The position numbers and the translations under genes were made by a program. Of a stretch of DNA of 42,175 nucleotides, positions 8,329 through 16,265 are shown piece after piece. The stretch comes from Selenomonas sp. oral taxon 126 (GTDB lineage: Bacteria > Bacillota > Negativicutes > Selenomonadales > Selenomonadaceae). The stretch spans positions 482,836 through 525,010 of the forward strand of contig NZ_CP016201.1 of NCBI RefSeq assembly GCF_001683335.1, read 5' to 3'. The notes beneath the pieces are model-generated. The model had not been told where the DNA came from and did not search any database. It saw nothing but the letters and a program-made list of their open reading frames with translations. Positions within the stretch are counted from its first letter, which is position 1, and each line of letters opens with the position of its first letter.

Positions 8329-8865
8329 CTACAGCCACAGCCCCGCCTTCTGCGTGCGCACGCCGATGTACGCCGCCGCGAGGCAGAGCAGGAAATCCGG
8401 CAGTACCTGCAGCACGCCGCAGTACCAGATCGCGACCCAGAAGCCGATCGGCGCGTCGATGATGTAGTTCGACGCGAAGTAGAAATACGAAATGCCGAAG
8501 ACGTAGACCACCGCCATGCCCGCGAGACACGCGACGAGGACGCGTCGGAACGTCGGCGCGCCTGTGCGGCACATCGCACCCGTCACCCAGCCCTGCACGA
8601 TGAAGCCCACGAGATAGCCGAACGTCGGCTGCAGGACGTAGCCCGGCCCGCCGCCCGAGGCAAATACGGGAATCCCGACCAGCCCCATCAGCACATATGT
8701 CCCCACCGCGAGCGCACCAAGCCGCGCCCCGAGCATGACGCCCGCAAGCAGCGTAAAGAGAAACTGCAGCGTGTAGACATCCGTCCCGACCGGAATGCGG
8801 ACGAATGCCCCAACGGCAACGAGCGCAATAAAGAGCCCACATAGAATCATTTCCCTTAGCTTCAT
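8329..8865 (-). CDS. bioY: BioY-family biotin transporter substrate-binding subunit
   Basis: Integral membrane S-component for biotin uptake, alone or with an ECF module (none is nearby). The 178 residues form about six hydrophobic segments and carry the BioY-typical VPVGTDVYTLQ-like stretch (RIPVGTDVYTLQFLFTLLAG) and GPGYVLQPTFGYLVGF. The start at MKLREMIL (8865) removes a polar upstream extension; GGAGG lies 12 bases upstream, a little far. A strong promoter overlapped by a BirA-like operator precedes it, so biotin repression is likely. bioD and bioA lie downstream on the same strand beyond the repeat-filled gap. Confidence 0.92.
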   Translation of the reverse strand: MKLREMILCGLFIALVAVGAFVRIPVGTDVYTLQFLFTLLAGVMLGARLGALAVGTYVLMGLVGIPVFASGGGPGYVLQPTFGYLVGFIVQGWVTGAMCRTGAPTFRRVLVACLAGMAVVYVFGISYFYFASNYIIDAPIGFWVAIWYCGVLQVLPDFLLCLAAAYIGVRTQKAGLWL

Positions 8866-8914
8866 AATGTTCAGATACCTCCAAGCATATTTATCGGTGA
8901 AATAAATCTGTTTT

Positions 8915-8969
8915 ATCATACACTTTTGGAGGTTTACTGTCAACTAGATTATTTTTATCTGGTTTACAA
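8915..8969 (-). promoter_or_regulatory. bioY promoter with overlapping BirA-like operator
   Basis: On the minus strand: TTGACA (8938-8943), a 17-base spacer, then TATGAT (8915-8920). Overlapping the -35 is TTGTAAACC (8961-8969), 15 bases, then AGTTGACAG (8937-8945). The first half equals the consensus BirA half-site and the second matches six of nine positions of GGTTTACAA. Spacing and position fit repression by biotinyl-AMP-bound BirA; this is inference from the known operator consensus. Confidence 0.7.
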
Positions 8970-8984
8970 ATGTTTTCCGCGCAC

Positions 8985-9010
8985 AAAAAAACGCATCGCT
9001 TCAGATGCGC
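8985..9010 (-). terminator. Terminator of the Tat phosphoesterase gene
   Basis: On the minus strand CGCATC, a six-base loop and GATGCG are followed by a run of seven T. It lies 16 bases beyond the stop of the 9026-10330 gene and upstream of the bioY promoter. Confidence 0.75.
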
Positions 9011-9025
9011 TTTTGTTTTCACTAT

Positions 9026-10330
9026 TTACGTTTTCGTCACACGCACGTGATCCATCTCCGTGCCGTCGGGCAGGAAGCACGCAATTTCGATGGCATCCCG
9101 CGTGACATCCATCGTGAGATAGTTGTCCGTCTCGGGCTGCGGGAGCGTCACCTCGTCAAAGGCGTGGTCAATCCAGAGATTCGGATAGCGCACATTGCCC
9201 GCAACGCCCGTGAGGATGTAGAGCGGCCCCTTCTTCGCCGCCCCCTTCTCGAAACCGTAGATATGCCCGCGGTTGCGGTATGTGTGCAGATGTGCCGTGA
9301 ACACGATGTCGATCCCCAGCTCGTCAAAGATGGGCATCCACACGCGCCCGTTCTCCTCATCAATGCCCTCCGTGCGCTCGGGGCGTCCGTTGATGCGATA
9401 CTGCAGCACATCCTTGTGCATGAGGACGATGTTCCAACGCTTCCGATGCGCCTTCAGATCACGGCGAATCCACGCAAGCTGTTCCTCGACGAGCCCGTTC
9501 TTGAACTCCCCGATTTCCTTCTGCTGGGTGCAGAGCACAACATAGTGCACGTCGCCGTAGTCAAACGAGTAGTAGTAACGCTCGAAATCCTTGCTTCCGT
9601 TGCGCGGCGTCTTGAAGTAGTGCAGATATGCCTCGGGCAGGCGCACTTTCCAATCGCGATTATACGTCTCGTGGTTCCCCATGACAGGCGCCATCGGGAT
9701 CGATCGCTGCATCTCCTTGATCCCGACGAAGAACTCTGTCCACTGAAGACGATCCTCGCCGTTGTCCACGAGATCGCCCATGCAGGTGAAGATCTCTGCA
9801 TCCGTATTGCGCGCCCACGCCAGATGCGCGAGCTGCTTCCAGTCCGCATAGTCCGAGGACTGGGAGTCCGGGAAGATCAGCATCTTGTAGTTCTCATTCT
9901 CGGTCGGCGCATAGAGCATCTGCCAGTCGGTCGCCGCATCGCCCGCCGTAATACGGTACTGATAGGAGTTGCCCGGCGTAAGGTCAAGCTCCGCTGTGTA
10001 TTGGTACACGTCCGTACCGTCATCGGTAAAGCGTGTATCCTCTGCGGCAAAGCGACGCACACCATCCGCCCCCTGCACGCGCAGCTCGACCATCTGATTC
10101 TCCACAGGGGAGGATACCTCCCACATAAGGACGCGCCCGCGCCCCACATCCGACGCGACAACCTGCCGCAGGCGCTCCACATAAAACACACCCGGGAACT
10201 GCCGCAGCGCCGTATCGCGCAGCCCACGCAGCAGATCGAGCTGCCAGAGCGCAGCCCCGCCCACCGCCAGCACGCCCGCTGCACCCGCAGCCTTGATAAA
10301 GTTTCGACGATTTATATTCTTATTTGCCAT
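9026..10330 (-). CDS. Tat-exported calcineurin-like metallophosphoesterase
   Basis: Secreted dinuclear-metal phosphoesterase with an N-terminal domain like purple acid phosphatases. The 434-residue protein begins with a twin-arginine signal (NRRNFIKAAGAAGVLAVGGAAL, split here as NRRNFIKA then a hydrophobic run), so it is exported folded. Residues of roughly 60-130 look like a fibronectin-type fold (YQYTAELDLTPG). Metal motifs follow in order: CMGDLVDNGED, VMGNHETY, MHKDVL and FTAHLHTYRN. The substrate cannot be read from sequence; phosphate or nucleotide scavenging is plausible. Start ATG at 10330, with AAGGGA upstream. It lies 78 bases after the cytoplasmic phosphatase gene on the same strand; a CCCATA/TATGGG inverted repeat lies in that gap. 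Confidence 0.88.
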   Translation of the reverse strand: MANKNINRRNFIKAAGAAGVLAVGGAALWQLDLLRGLRDTALRQFPGVFYVERLRQVVASDVGRGRVLMWEVSSPVENQMVELRVQGADGVRRFAAEDTRFTDDGTDVYQYTAELDLTPGNSYQYRITAGDAATDWQMLYAPTENENYKMLIFPDSQSSDYADWKQLAHLAWARNTDAEIFTCMGDLVDNGEDRLQWTEFFVGIKEMQRSIPMAPVMGNHETYNRDWKVRLPEAYLHYFKTPRNGSKDFERYYYSFDYGDVHYVVLCTQQKEIGEFKNGLVEEQLAWIRRDLKAHRKRWNIVLMHKDVLQYRINGRPERTEGIDEENGRVWMPIFDELGIDIVFTAHLHTYRNRGHIYGFEKGAAKKGPLYILTGVAGNVRYPNLWIDHAFDEVTLPQPETDNYLTMDVTRDAIEIACFLPDGTEMDHVRVTKT

Positions 10331-10408
10331 AGATTCATTCCCTTATAATCTCCCATACACCTCAGCATACACCTTGGTATGGGCTTCAAGTCAACTGTTT
10401 TCATCGCC

Positions 10409-11152
10409 TCATGCCGACTGCATATAACAGGAGGCGCGCTCCTCCTCCGTCAGCGTTCGTCCGTCCGCGCGCAGGTCGAGATAGCGCGCAACATCCACGC
10501 AGCTGATCCGCCCACCGGGGAGGAACGAGCCGGTATCGCACGCAATGATGTTGTTCGGCAGAAAGAGCGGCACATTGCGGCTCATGTCGCGCCCGCCGAT
10601 CGCCTGCGTCGGCGTATGCCCGACAACGACGAGCTCCGCGCCGCGATAGAGCTCGAAGAATTCGTCGCGAATCCAGAGCAGATCGTTCGATGTCTGTTTT
10701 GTTCGCGTGGGATGCACGCCTGCATGGACGAAGAGGATGCTCTGCCCGCCGTGCTGCATGCGGAAATAGAGAGGACGCGCCTTGACAAATCCGATCAGTG
10801 CCTCGCGCTCCTCTGTGGGAAGCGCAGCGAGCTGCGCCTTCGTCACCTTGCCGCCATTCATCAGCCAGACATTCCAGTGCCCGAGGAGCGTTCTGCCCAG
10901 CCCATACTCCTTCAGATAGCCGAGCATCATCGCCTCGTGATTGCCGCAGAGCGCGTGCACATGCTCATAGCGCTCCACCTGCGTCTGCACAAAGCGCAGT
11001 GCCTCAACGGGAGCAGCACCACGATCGATATAGTCACCGAGAAAGACGAGCATATCTTCTTTATCGTCGAATGCAATCTGCTTCCAAAGAGCCTTGAGCC
11101 GATCTGCATATCCATGCACATCTCCCACAGCAAGAATCCGACGAAATTCCAT
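10409..11152 (-). CDS. PPP-family metallophosphatase (ApaH/PrpE-like)
   Basis: Cytoplasmic phosphoesterase of the PPP family, 247 residues. The signature motifs stand in order: GDVHGYADRL near residue 11, GDYIDRGAAP near 40, and ALCGNHEAMM near 70, followed by the later metal-ligand histidines in FVHAGVHPT and VVGHTP. Substrates in this family are phosphoproteins or dinucleoside polyphosphates; the sequence does not decide. The ATG at 11152 was preferred to the GTG one codon upstream; AAAGGGGG lies upstream. A TATAAT on the minus strand at about 11183-11190 may be its -10. The downstream gene is another phosphoesterase, so the two may form one unit. Confidence 0.88.
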   Translation of the reverse strand: MEFRRILAVGDVHGYADRLKALWKQIAFDDKEDMLVFLGDYIDRGAAPVEALRFVQTQVERYEHVHALCGNHEAMMLGYLKEYGLGRTLLGHWNVWLMNGGKVTKAQLAALPTEEREALIGFVKARPLYFRMQHGGQSILFVHAGVHPTRTKQTSNDLLWIRDEFFELYRGAELVVVGHTPTQAIGGRDMSRNVPLFLPNNIIACDTGSFLPGGRISCVDVARYLDLRADGRTLTEEERASCYMQSA

Positions 11153-11244
11153 CACAGCCGCCCCCTTTCTTTATTTATACTATTATAGCGTATATTGTCT
11201 GAAATGAACATGAGAGAAAAGACCCGCCTACGGCAAAGGCGTGA

Positions 11245-11273
11245 TTGACATTCCACGCCGCGCGATATATGAT
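11245..11273 (+). promoter_or_regulatory. purB promoter
   Basis: TTGACA (11245-11250), a 17-base spacer and TATGAT (11268-11273) on the plus strand, 44 bases before the purB start. The near-consensus elements suggest strong basal transcription. Confidence 0.75.
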
Positions 11274-11288
11274 ATGAATGTTGGGTTA

Positions 11289-11306
11289 TGTTCATTTACA
11301 TGAACA
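11289..11306 (+). promoter_or_regulatory. Inverted repeat beside the purB ribosome binding site
   Basis: TGTTCAT, a four-base loop (TTAC) and ATGAACA form a 7-bp stem that ends where the AGGAGG site (11306-11311) begins. It is within the expected leader, so it could affect translation initiation or be a protein operator. No purine riboswitch core was recognised here. Confidence 0.4.
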
Positions 11307-11317
11307 GGAGGACGCAG

Positions 11318-12610
11318 ATGATAGAACGTTATACACGCCCGGAGATGGGGCATCTCTGGTCGATTCAGAACGAGTGGCAGACCATCCTGAACGTGGAGAT
11401 TTCCGCGTGCGAGGCGATGGCGGAGCTGGGTGAGATCCCCGCCGCCGCCGTGGAGAACATCAAAGCGAATGCGAAGTTCGATGTCGCGCGGATCAACGAG
11501 ATCGAGAAGACGACCGATCACGACATCATCGCCTTTCTCACGAACCTCGAGGAGAATGTCGGCGAGGACTCGAAGTACATCCACAAGGGGCTGACCTCGA
11601 GCGATGTCAAGGACACGGCATACTGCGTCATGATGCGCGATGCTGCCGCAATCATCCTCGACGACCTGCGCGCGTTCCGCGAGGTGCTGCGCCGCCGCGC
11701 CGTCGAGTTCCGCCGGACGCCGTGCATCGGACGCACGCACGGAATCCACGCCGAGCCGATGACGTTCGGGCTGAAGCTGCTGCTGTGGAGCGCGGAGATC
11801 GAGCGCGACATCGAGCGCCTCACGCGCGCGCAGGAGATCGTCTCCGTCGGCAAGCTCTCGGGCGCGGTCGGCACCTACTCGAACATCGACCCGCGCATCG
11901 AGGAACTGACGTGCAAGAAGCTCGGCATCACGCCCGTCCGCCTCGCGACGCAGGTCATCCAGCGCGACCGTCACGCCGAGTTCGTCACGACGCTCGCCAT
12001 CATCGCGGGCACGATGGAGAAGATCGCCACCGAGATCCGCAACCTGCAGCGCACGGACATCCGCGAGGCAGAGGAGTTCTTCAAGGCGGGGCAGAAAGGC
12101 TCGTCCGCCATGCCGCACAAGCGCAACCCGATCAACTGCGAGCGCGTCTCCGGCATGGCGCGCCTCGTGCGCGGCAACGCCGTCGCGGCACTCGAGGACA
12201 TGACGCTCTGGCACGAGCGCGACATCTCGCACTCCTCCGTCGAGCGCGTCATCCTGCCCGACGCGACCATCAACGTCGACTACTGCCTGCACAAGCTGAC
12301 GGGCATCGTGGACAAGCTCCTCGTCTACCCCGACGCCATGCTGCACAACATGAACCGCACGGGCGGACTCATCTACAGTCAGCGCATCCTCACATCGCTC
12401 GTCAGCAAGGGCATCCTGCGCCAGACCGCCTACGTCTGGGTGCAGCGCAACGCCATGAAGCGCTGGCTCGACAACGAGGATTTCCGCACGAACGTCGAGA
12501 AGGACGCCGACATCTCCGCACATCTCACAAAGGAAGAGATCGACGCCTGCTTTGACCATACCTATTTCCTGCGTCATGTGGATTCCATCTTCGCGCGCTT
12601 TGGTCTTTGA
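11318..12610 (+). CDS. purB: Adenylosuccinate lyase
   Basis: Acts twice in purine synthesis: releases fumarate from SAICAR and from adenylosuccinate. The 430-residue protein of the fumarase/aspartase superfamily has TSSDVKDTA, the GRTHGIHAEP stretch with a catalytic His, and the family signature GSSAMPHKRNPINCE near residue 265. Start at MIERYTRPEMG (11318), with AGGAGG seven bases upstream; the open frame extends ten codons further without support. purA follows in 26 bases, so the two enzymes of the IMP to AMP branch are co-transcribed from the promoter at 11245. Confidence 0.97.
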   Translation: MIERYTRPEMGHLWSIQNEWQTILNVEISACEAMAELGEIPAAAVENIKANAKFDVARINEIEKTTDHDIIAFLTNLEENVGEDSKYIHKGLTSSDVKDTAYCVMMRDAAAIILDDLRAFREVLRRRAVEFRRTPCIGRTHGIHAEPMTFGLKLLLWSAEIERDIERLTRAQEIVSVGKLSGAVGTYSNIDPRIEELTCKKLGITPVRLATQVIQRDRHAEFVTTLAIIAGTMEKIATEIRNLQRTDIREAEEFFKAGQKGSSAMPHKRNPINCERVSGMARLVRGNAVAALEDMTLWHERDISHSSVERVILPDATINVDYCLHKLTGIVDKLLVYPDAMLHNMNRTGGLIYSQRILTSLVSKGILRQTAYVWVQRNAMKRWLDNEDFRTNVEKDADISAHLTKEEIDACFDHTYFLRHVDSIFARFGL

Positions 12611-12636
12611 GAGAAGAAAATAAGGGGGACTTTATC

Positions 12637-13923
12637 ATGTCAACCATCGTTATCACGGGAACGCAGTGGGGCGACGAGGGCAAAGGGAAGATCGTCGACT
12701 ACCTCGCAAGCAAGGCGGACACGGTCGTCCGTTTCCAGGGCGGCTGCAACGCGGGTCATACCGTTGTCGCGGCGGGTGAGGAGTACAAGCTCCGCCTTCT
12801 GCCGTCGGGCATCCTCTACAAGGGCACGCACAACATCATTGCAAACGGCGTTGCCTTTGACCCCGAGGTCTGCCTGCAGGAGATGGACGCCATGGCGGCG
12901 CGCGGCATCGACACGTCGAACATCCGCATCTCTGACCGCGCACACGTTGTTATGCCCTATCACCGTCTGATGGACGGCATCGGCGACGCACAGCGCGGTG
13001 CGGATAAGATTGGCACAACGGGGCGCGGCATCGGTCCCTGCTACATGGATCGCGACGACCGCATCGGCATCCGCGTCTGCGACCTCATGGAAAAGGACAC
13101 CTTCGCGGCGAAACTCAAGAAGAATCTCGATGTCAAGAACGGAGAGCTTGCCGCCGTCTACTTCCACGAGCCGCTCGACTATGAGGAAGTGCTCGCAGAG
13201 TACGAGGACTATGCGGAGCGTCTGCGCCCGCTTGTCACGGACACGATCCCCCTCATCAACGAGGAGATCGATGCCGGGCGCAAGGTGCTCTTCGAGGGGG
13301 CACAGGCGACCATGCTCGACATCGACTACGGCACCTATCCCTACGTCACGGCGTCCCACCCCATCTCGGGCGGCGTCACCATCGGGGCGGGCGTTGCACC
13401 GAAGAAGATCGACAGTGTCGTCGGCGTCGTCAAGGCATACTGCACGCGCGTCGGCGAGGGTCCCTTCCCCACCGAGCAGCTGAACGAGATCGGCGACAAG
13501 CTGCGCGAGGCAGGGCATGAGTTCGGCACCGTCACGGGGCGTCCGCGCCGCACGGGCTGGCTCGATGCCGTTGTCGTCCGCCACGCGGGGCTGCTCTCGG
13601 GCATCGACTACATGGCGGTCACGCGCCTCGACATCCTCGACGGCTTCGACGAGATCAAGATCTGCACGGGCTACAAGTACAAGGGCGAGCTGCTGAATGG
13701 TGTCCCTGCGAGCCTCAATGTCCTCGCCGAGGTCGAACCGGTCTACGAGACCTTCCCGGGGTGGAAAACAGACATCTCAGGCGTCCGCAGCTATGCGGAA
13801 CTGCCTGAGAACGCGCGCAAGTATCTCGAGCGCATGGCGGAGGTCACGGGCATCGCCCTCGGCATCGTCTCCGTCGGCCCCTCGCGCGAACAGACCATCG
13901 TCCTCGATAAGGATATGTTCTAA
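12637..13923 (+). CDS. purA: Adenylosuccinate synthetase
   Basis: GTP-dependent ligation of IMP and aspartate to adenylosuccinate, the substrate of the preceding purB. The 428 residues are the usual length; GTQWGDEGKGKIVDYL at the N-terminus is the GTP/IMP loop signature, followed by GCNAGHTV and GTTGRGIGPCY. Start ATG 12637 with AAGGGGG upstream. The TAA stop (13921-13923) is the first three bases of the terminal inverted repeat of a palindromic element, so that element abuts the reading frame exactly. Confidence 0.97.
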   Translation: MSTIVITGTQWGDEGKGKIVDYLASKADTVVRFQGGCNAGHTVVAAGEEYKLRLLPSGILYKGTHNIIANGVAFDPEVCLQEMDAMAARGIDTSNIRISDRAHVVMPYHRLMDGIGDAQRGADKIGTTGRGIGPCYMDRDDRIGIRVCDLMEKDTFAAKLKKNLDVKNGELAAVYFHEPLDYEEVLAEYEDYAERLRPLVTDTIPLINEEIDAGRKVLFEGAQATMLDIDYGTYPYVTASHPISGGVTIGAGVAPKKIDSVVGVVKAYCTRVGEGPFPTEQLNEIGDKLREAGHEFGTVTGRPRRTGWLDAVVVRHAGLLSGIDYMAVTRLDILDGFDEIKICTGYKYKGELLNGVPASLNVLAEVEPVYETFPGWKTDISGVRSYAELPENARKYLERMAEVTGIALGIVSVGPSREQTIVLDKDMF

Positions 13924-14089
13924 GGAATCGCTGATAAAATGAAGTCCGTCAGATTGGCGCAGATTTTTTCGTCCGAACTAGGAGGCAAACCGGACGCAGA
14001 GTGGGGCTCTGTGGAGGATTTGCAGGCGTTGTGCGGGCAAAAAAGATGCGCTAAGATGGCGGTGCTGAATTTATCAGTGCTTCCCTAAG
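13921..14089. mobile_element. MITE-like palindromic element, full copy 2
   Basis: Inverted ends TAAGGAATCGCTGATAAA and TTTATCAGTGCTTCCCTAAG enclose a long imperfect palindrome whose apex is CGCAGAG-TGGGG-CTCTGTG (about 13995-14013). It is very similar to 16096-16265 and more distantly to 8087-8250. It starts at the purA stop codon. Non-coding. With the two features that follow it fills the purA to 14338 gap. Confidence 0.8.
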
Positions 14090-14109
14090 AAACTGCATAA
14101 AAGAAAGGA

Positions 14110-14250
14110 CTGCTCTCGGAGCGCCCCTATCGTCACGCCTACGGCGTGCCACTTCCCCCGTTTCGACGGGGGAAGCTATCATAATGCAAAGCCTCCCCCG
14201 TGCGACACGGGGGAGGGGGACCGCGTGAGCGGTGGAAGGGGCGCTTTGAG
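14110..14250. repeat. REP-like multi-hairpin repeat, copy 1
   Basis: Outer arms AGCGCCCC and GGGGCGCT enclose successive hairpins: CACGCC/GGCGTG, CTTCCCCCG/CGGGGGAAG, CCTCCCCCGTG/CACGGGGGAGG and CCGC/GCGG. A second copy at 27087-27230 keeps the arms and the middle hairpins. Both copies are followed within about 20 bases by a terminator hairpin of one shared family. Similar C/G-tract units occur in other Negativicutes genomes (from memory). Function unknown. Confidence 0.8.
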
Positions 14251-14269
14251 CATCTAGGAAACACGAACA

Positions 14270-14316
14270 AAGAGCTGTTACACAAGTCAAAACGACTTCG
14301 TGCAACAGCTCCTTTT
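14270..14316 (+). terminator. Repeated-family hairpin terminator, purBA side
   Basis: GAGCTGTT.CAC.AAGTC pairs with GACTT.GTG.AACAGCTC around an AAAAC loop and ends in CCTTTTC. It points along purBA and lies 22 bases from the end of the convergent 14338 gene. It belongs to the four-member hairpin family of this window. Confidence 0.75.
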
Positions 14317-14337
14317 CATTTGACAGCATTTGCAGAT

Positions 14338-14946
14338 TTACTCTACAACCGCGAATCCCGCCTCGACAAAGAACTTTCGATATGCCTCTGCCTTCTTCTC
14401 GAGCTTCATCGGATAGGCGCGCGAAGTGGACGGCAGACGCGTGATGAGGAGATCACGGTCGCCGCAACGCGCAGGGATGGTTTCCCCCGTCTTGAAATCC
14501 TTTGCCTTGACCTCCGTCTCAAGCAGGGAGAGCAGGATCTCCGACGCCTTGCCGCCCGTCGTACAGATGCGGCGGCAATCCGGAATCTCTGCGAGCACGG
14601 CGGGCAGATCGACCTTCTCCACCACCTCGAGGAACGCATCGGATGCGTTGCCATGCGTGCGGATCGCGCGGCGCACGGTTGGACACGAGCCGATGCCGCG
14701 CTCCGTCAGGAACGCCTTGATCCGCTCCGCGTCGAATGCCTTCTCCCCCGCGCGCTGAAAATGCGCGGGATCGCCAAAGAATACAAGCCCATAGACGCGC
14801 CACATATCGTTTTGGAAGTTCGGATAGTGAAACTCCATCGTCCGCTTCTCCGGCGCTGGCGGGAACGTCCCCATCATCAGCACCGTCGCCTTCGGCGGCA
14901 GAAATGGCGGGAACGGGCGCAGCTCGATTTCCTGTGTGTCAGTCAT
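14338..14946 (-). CDS. Uracil-DNA glycosylase superfamily protein
   Basis: Probable DNA base-excision glycosylase, 202 residues. The N-terminal VLMMGTFPPAPEKR matches the G-x-P water-activating motif of the superfamily, FHYPNFQNDMW follows as in the single-domain mismatch-type relatives, and LPSTSRAYP near residue 170 fits the DNA-minor-groove loop. The exact subfamily and base preference are not evident. Start ATG at 14946 with GAGGTG upstream. It is nine bases downstream of the YeiH-type gene, so the two are probably co-transcribed, although no functional link is apparent. Confidence 0.8.
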   Translation of the reverse strand: MTDTQEIELRPFPPFLPPKATVLMMGTFPPAPEKRTMEFHYPNFQNDMWRVYGLVFFGDPAHFQRAGEKAFDAERIKAFLTERGIGSCPTVRRAIRTHGNASDAFLEVVEKVDLPAVLAEIPDCRRICTTGGKASEILLSLLETEVKAKDFKTGETIPARCGDRDLLITRLPSTSRAYPMKLEKKAEAYRKFFVEAGFAVVE

Positions 14947-14955
14947 AGTAACACC

Positions 14956-15939
14956 TCACAAAAGTCCAAGCGCGTGCTGAACAATCAGCGACGTACCCGC
15001 AACTGCAATCCAGCAGACCATGCCCAGCGCGAGCGGACGCAGCCCATTCTTCACAAGCGAGGGCAGATCCGTATTCAGCCCGATTGCACTCATCGCAAGC
15101 ACAATGGCGAACTTCCCGAGCGTCCCAAGCCCATGCGAAACCTCTGCGGGGATAATGCCCGTCGTATTCACAATGCACGCAAGCACGAAGTAGAGCACGA
15201 ACATCGGGAAGATGCGCCTGAGCGAGAAGCCCGCGCCACTCTCCTTTGCGCCCTTCATCACGAGCAGCGAGAAAAAGAGGCAGACCGGCACGATCATCAG
15301 CGTGCGTGTCAGCTTCACAATCGTCGCATACGCGCCCGCATCATGGCTGTACGCATAGCCCGCCGCAACCACGGACGAGGTATCGTTAATCGCCGTCCCC
15401 GCCCACATCCCGAAGCCGAAGTCGGACATCCCCATCGAGTGTCCGATGAACGGGAAGATAAAGACTGCAAGCACATTGAAGAAGAAAATCGTCGCAATCG
15501 AGATCACGACATCCCGATCCTTTGCTCCAATCACGGGCGCAACCGCTGCAATCGCAGAGCCGCCGCAGATCGCCGTGCCTGCACCGACAAGCGAGGTCAT
15601 ATCGCGGTCAAGCCCGAGCACCTTCCCCATGAGGAACGCCGCACCGAATGCCGCGAGCAGCGTGAAGATCATGACGTAGAGCGACTGCTCCCCGACCTCC
15701 ACAACGTGAAAGAGATTCATCTCGAAGCCGAGCAGGATAATCGCATACTGCAAAATCTTCTTGCCCGTGAATTTGATGCCCTCCTCCACCGCCTTCGGCC
15801 GTCGCTTCTTCGCGAACAGCATCCCAAGCAGGATGCCGAACACGGGCCCGCCCACAATCGGGAAGTACAGTCCCAGAATATACGCCGGGATCGCAAAGAG
15901 CAGGGCATAGAAAATGCCGTCCATGTATTCACGTTTCAT
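14956..15939 (-). CDS. YeiH-family putative sulfate exporter
   Basis: Polytopic membrane protein of the UPF0324/PSE family, 327 residues with about ten hydrophobic segments. Characteristic stretches are PIVGGPVFGILLGML, GTAICGGSAIAAVAPVI, the WAGTAINDTSSVVAAG motif and a C-terminal hydrophobic hairpin. Homologues are annotated as sulfate or sulfonate-related exporters, but transport is poorly proven. Start at MKREYMDG (15939), with GAGAGGGA upstream; an in-frame ATG eight codons earlier is less well placed. It heads a two-gene unit with the glycosylase-like gene. Confidence 0.85.
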   Translation of the reverse strand: MKREYMDGIFYALLFAIPAYILGLYFPIVGGPVFGILLGMLFAKKRRPKAVEEGIKFTGKKILQYAIILLGFEMNLFHVVEVGEQSLYVMIFTLLAAFGAAFLMGKVLGLDRDMTSLVGAGTAICGGSAIAAVAPVIGAKDRDVVISIATIFFFNVLAVFIFPFIGHSMGMSDFGFGMWAGTAINDTSSVVAAGYAYSHDAGAYATIVKLTRTLMIVPVCLFFSLLVMKGAKESGAGFSLRRIFPMFVLYFVLACIVNTTGIIPAEVSHGLGTLGKFAIVLAMSAIGLNTDLPSLVKNGLRPLALGMVCWIAVAGTSLIVQHALGLL

Positions 15940-16044
15940 AAACATCCCTCTCTCAGAATCCATTTTCTTTTATCTTACACCTTTTCCCCGTGGAATGCAC
16001 GAAAAAATGACAGCCTACCTCCTCGAAAAGAGCGCAGACTGCCG

Positions 16045-16077
16045 TAAGGAATCGCTGAATTGATCCGTGCTTCCGCA
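16045..16077. repeat. Miniature of the palindromic element (ends only)
   Basis: TAAGGAATCGCTGAAT joined to TGATCCGTGCTTCC: essentially the two terminal inverted repeats of the MITE-like family with the interior missing. It lies 20 bases before full copy 3. It may be a deletion remnant. Confidence 0.55.
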
Positions 16078-16095
16078 AGTTTTCTGTTATGAATC

Positions 16096-16265
16096 TTAGG
16101 GAATCACTGATAAAATGAAGTCCGTCAGATTGGCGTAGATTTTTTCGTCCGAACTAGGAGGCAAACCGAACGCATAGCAAAGGCTATGTAGAGGATTTGC
16201 CGACGAAGTGCGGGCAAAAAAGATGCGCTAAGATGGCGGTGCTGAATTTATCAGTGCTTCCTTAG
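16096..16265. mobile_element. MITE-like palindromic element, full copy 3
   Basis: Ends TTAGGGAATCACTGATAAA and TTTATCAGTGCTTCCTTAG; interior nearly identical to 13921-14089 except the apex, which reads CATAGC-AAAG-GCTATG (about 16172-16188) instead of CAGAG/CTCTG, so pairing is kept by paired changes. The right end contains the stop codon of the chemotaxis receptor gene (TAA on the minus strand, 16262-16264). The 15940-16261 gap holds this copy, the miniature at 16045 and nothing else I can recognise. Confidence 0.8.

Noticed and set aside
11228-12577. A 449-codon open frame opposite purB
   Set aside because: purB on the plus strand is certain; the antisense product is an Asp/Val/Arg-rich low-complexity translation without motifs. 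The same holds for the long antisense frames over purA, the autotransporter and the PRD regulator.
14110-14250. Hairpin-rich repeat as a possible tRNA, riboswitch or structured ncRNA gene
   Set aside because: It occurs twice in unrelated contexts, with no anticodon stem or known riboswitch core; a dispersed repeat is the simpler reading.
14200-16047. A 615-codon open frame on the plus strand
   Set aside because: It runs antisense through the glycosylase-like and YeiH-type genes and through repeats, is rich in Arg and His, and has no recognisable domain; it is a by-product of GC-rich codon use on the other strand.
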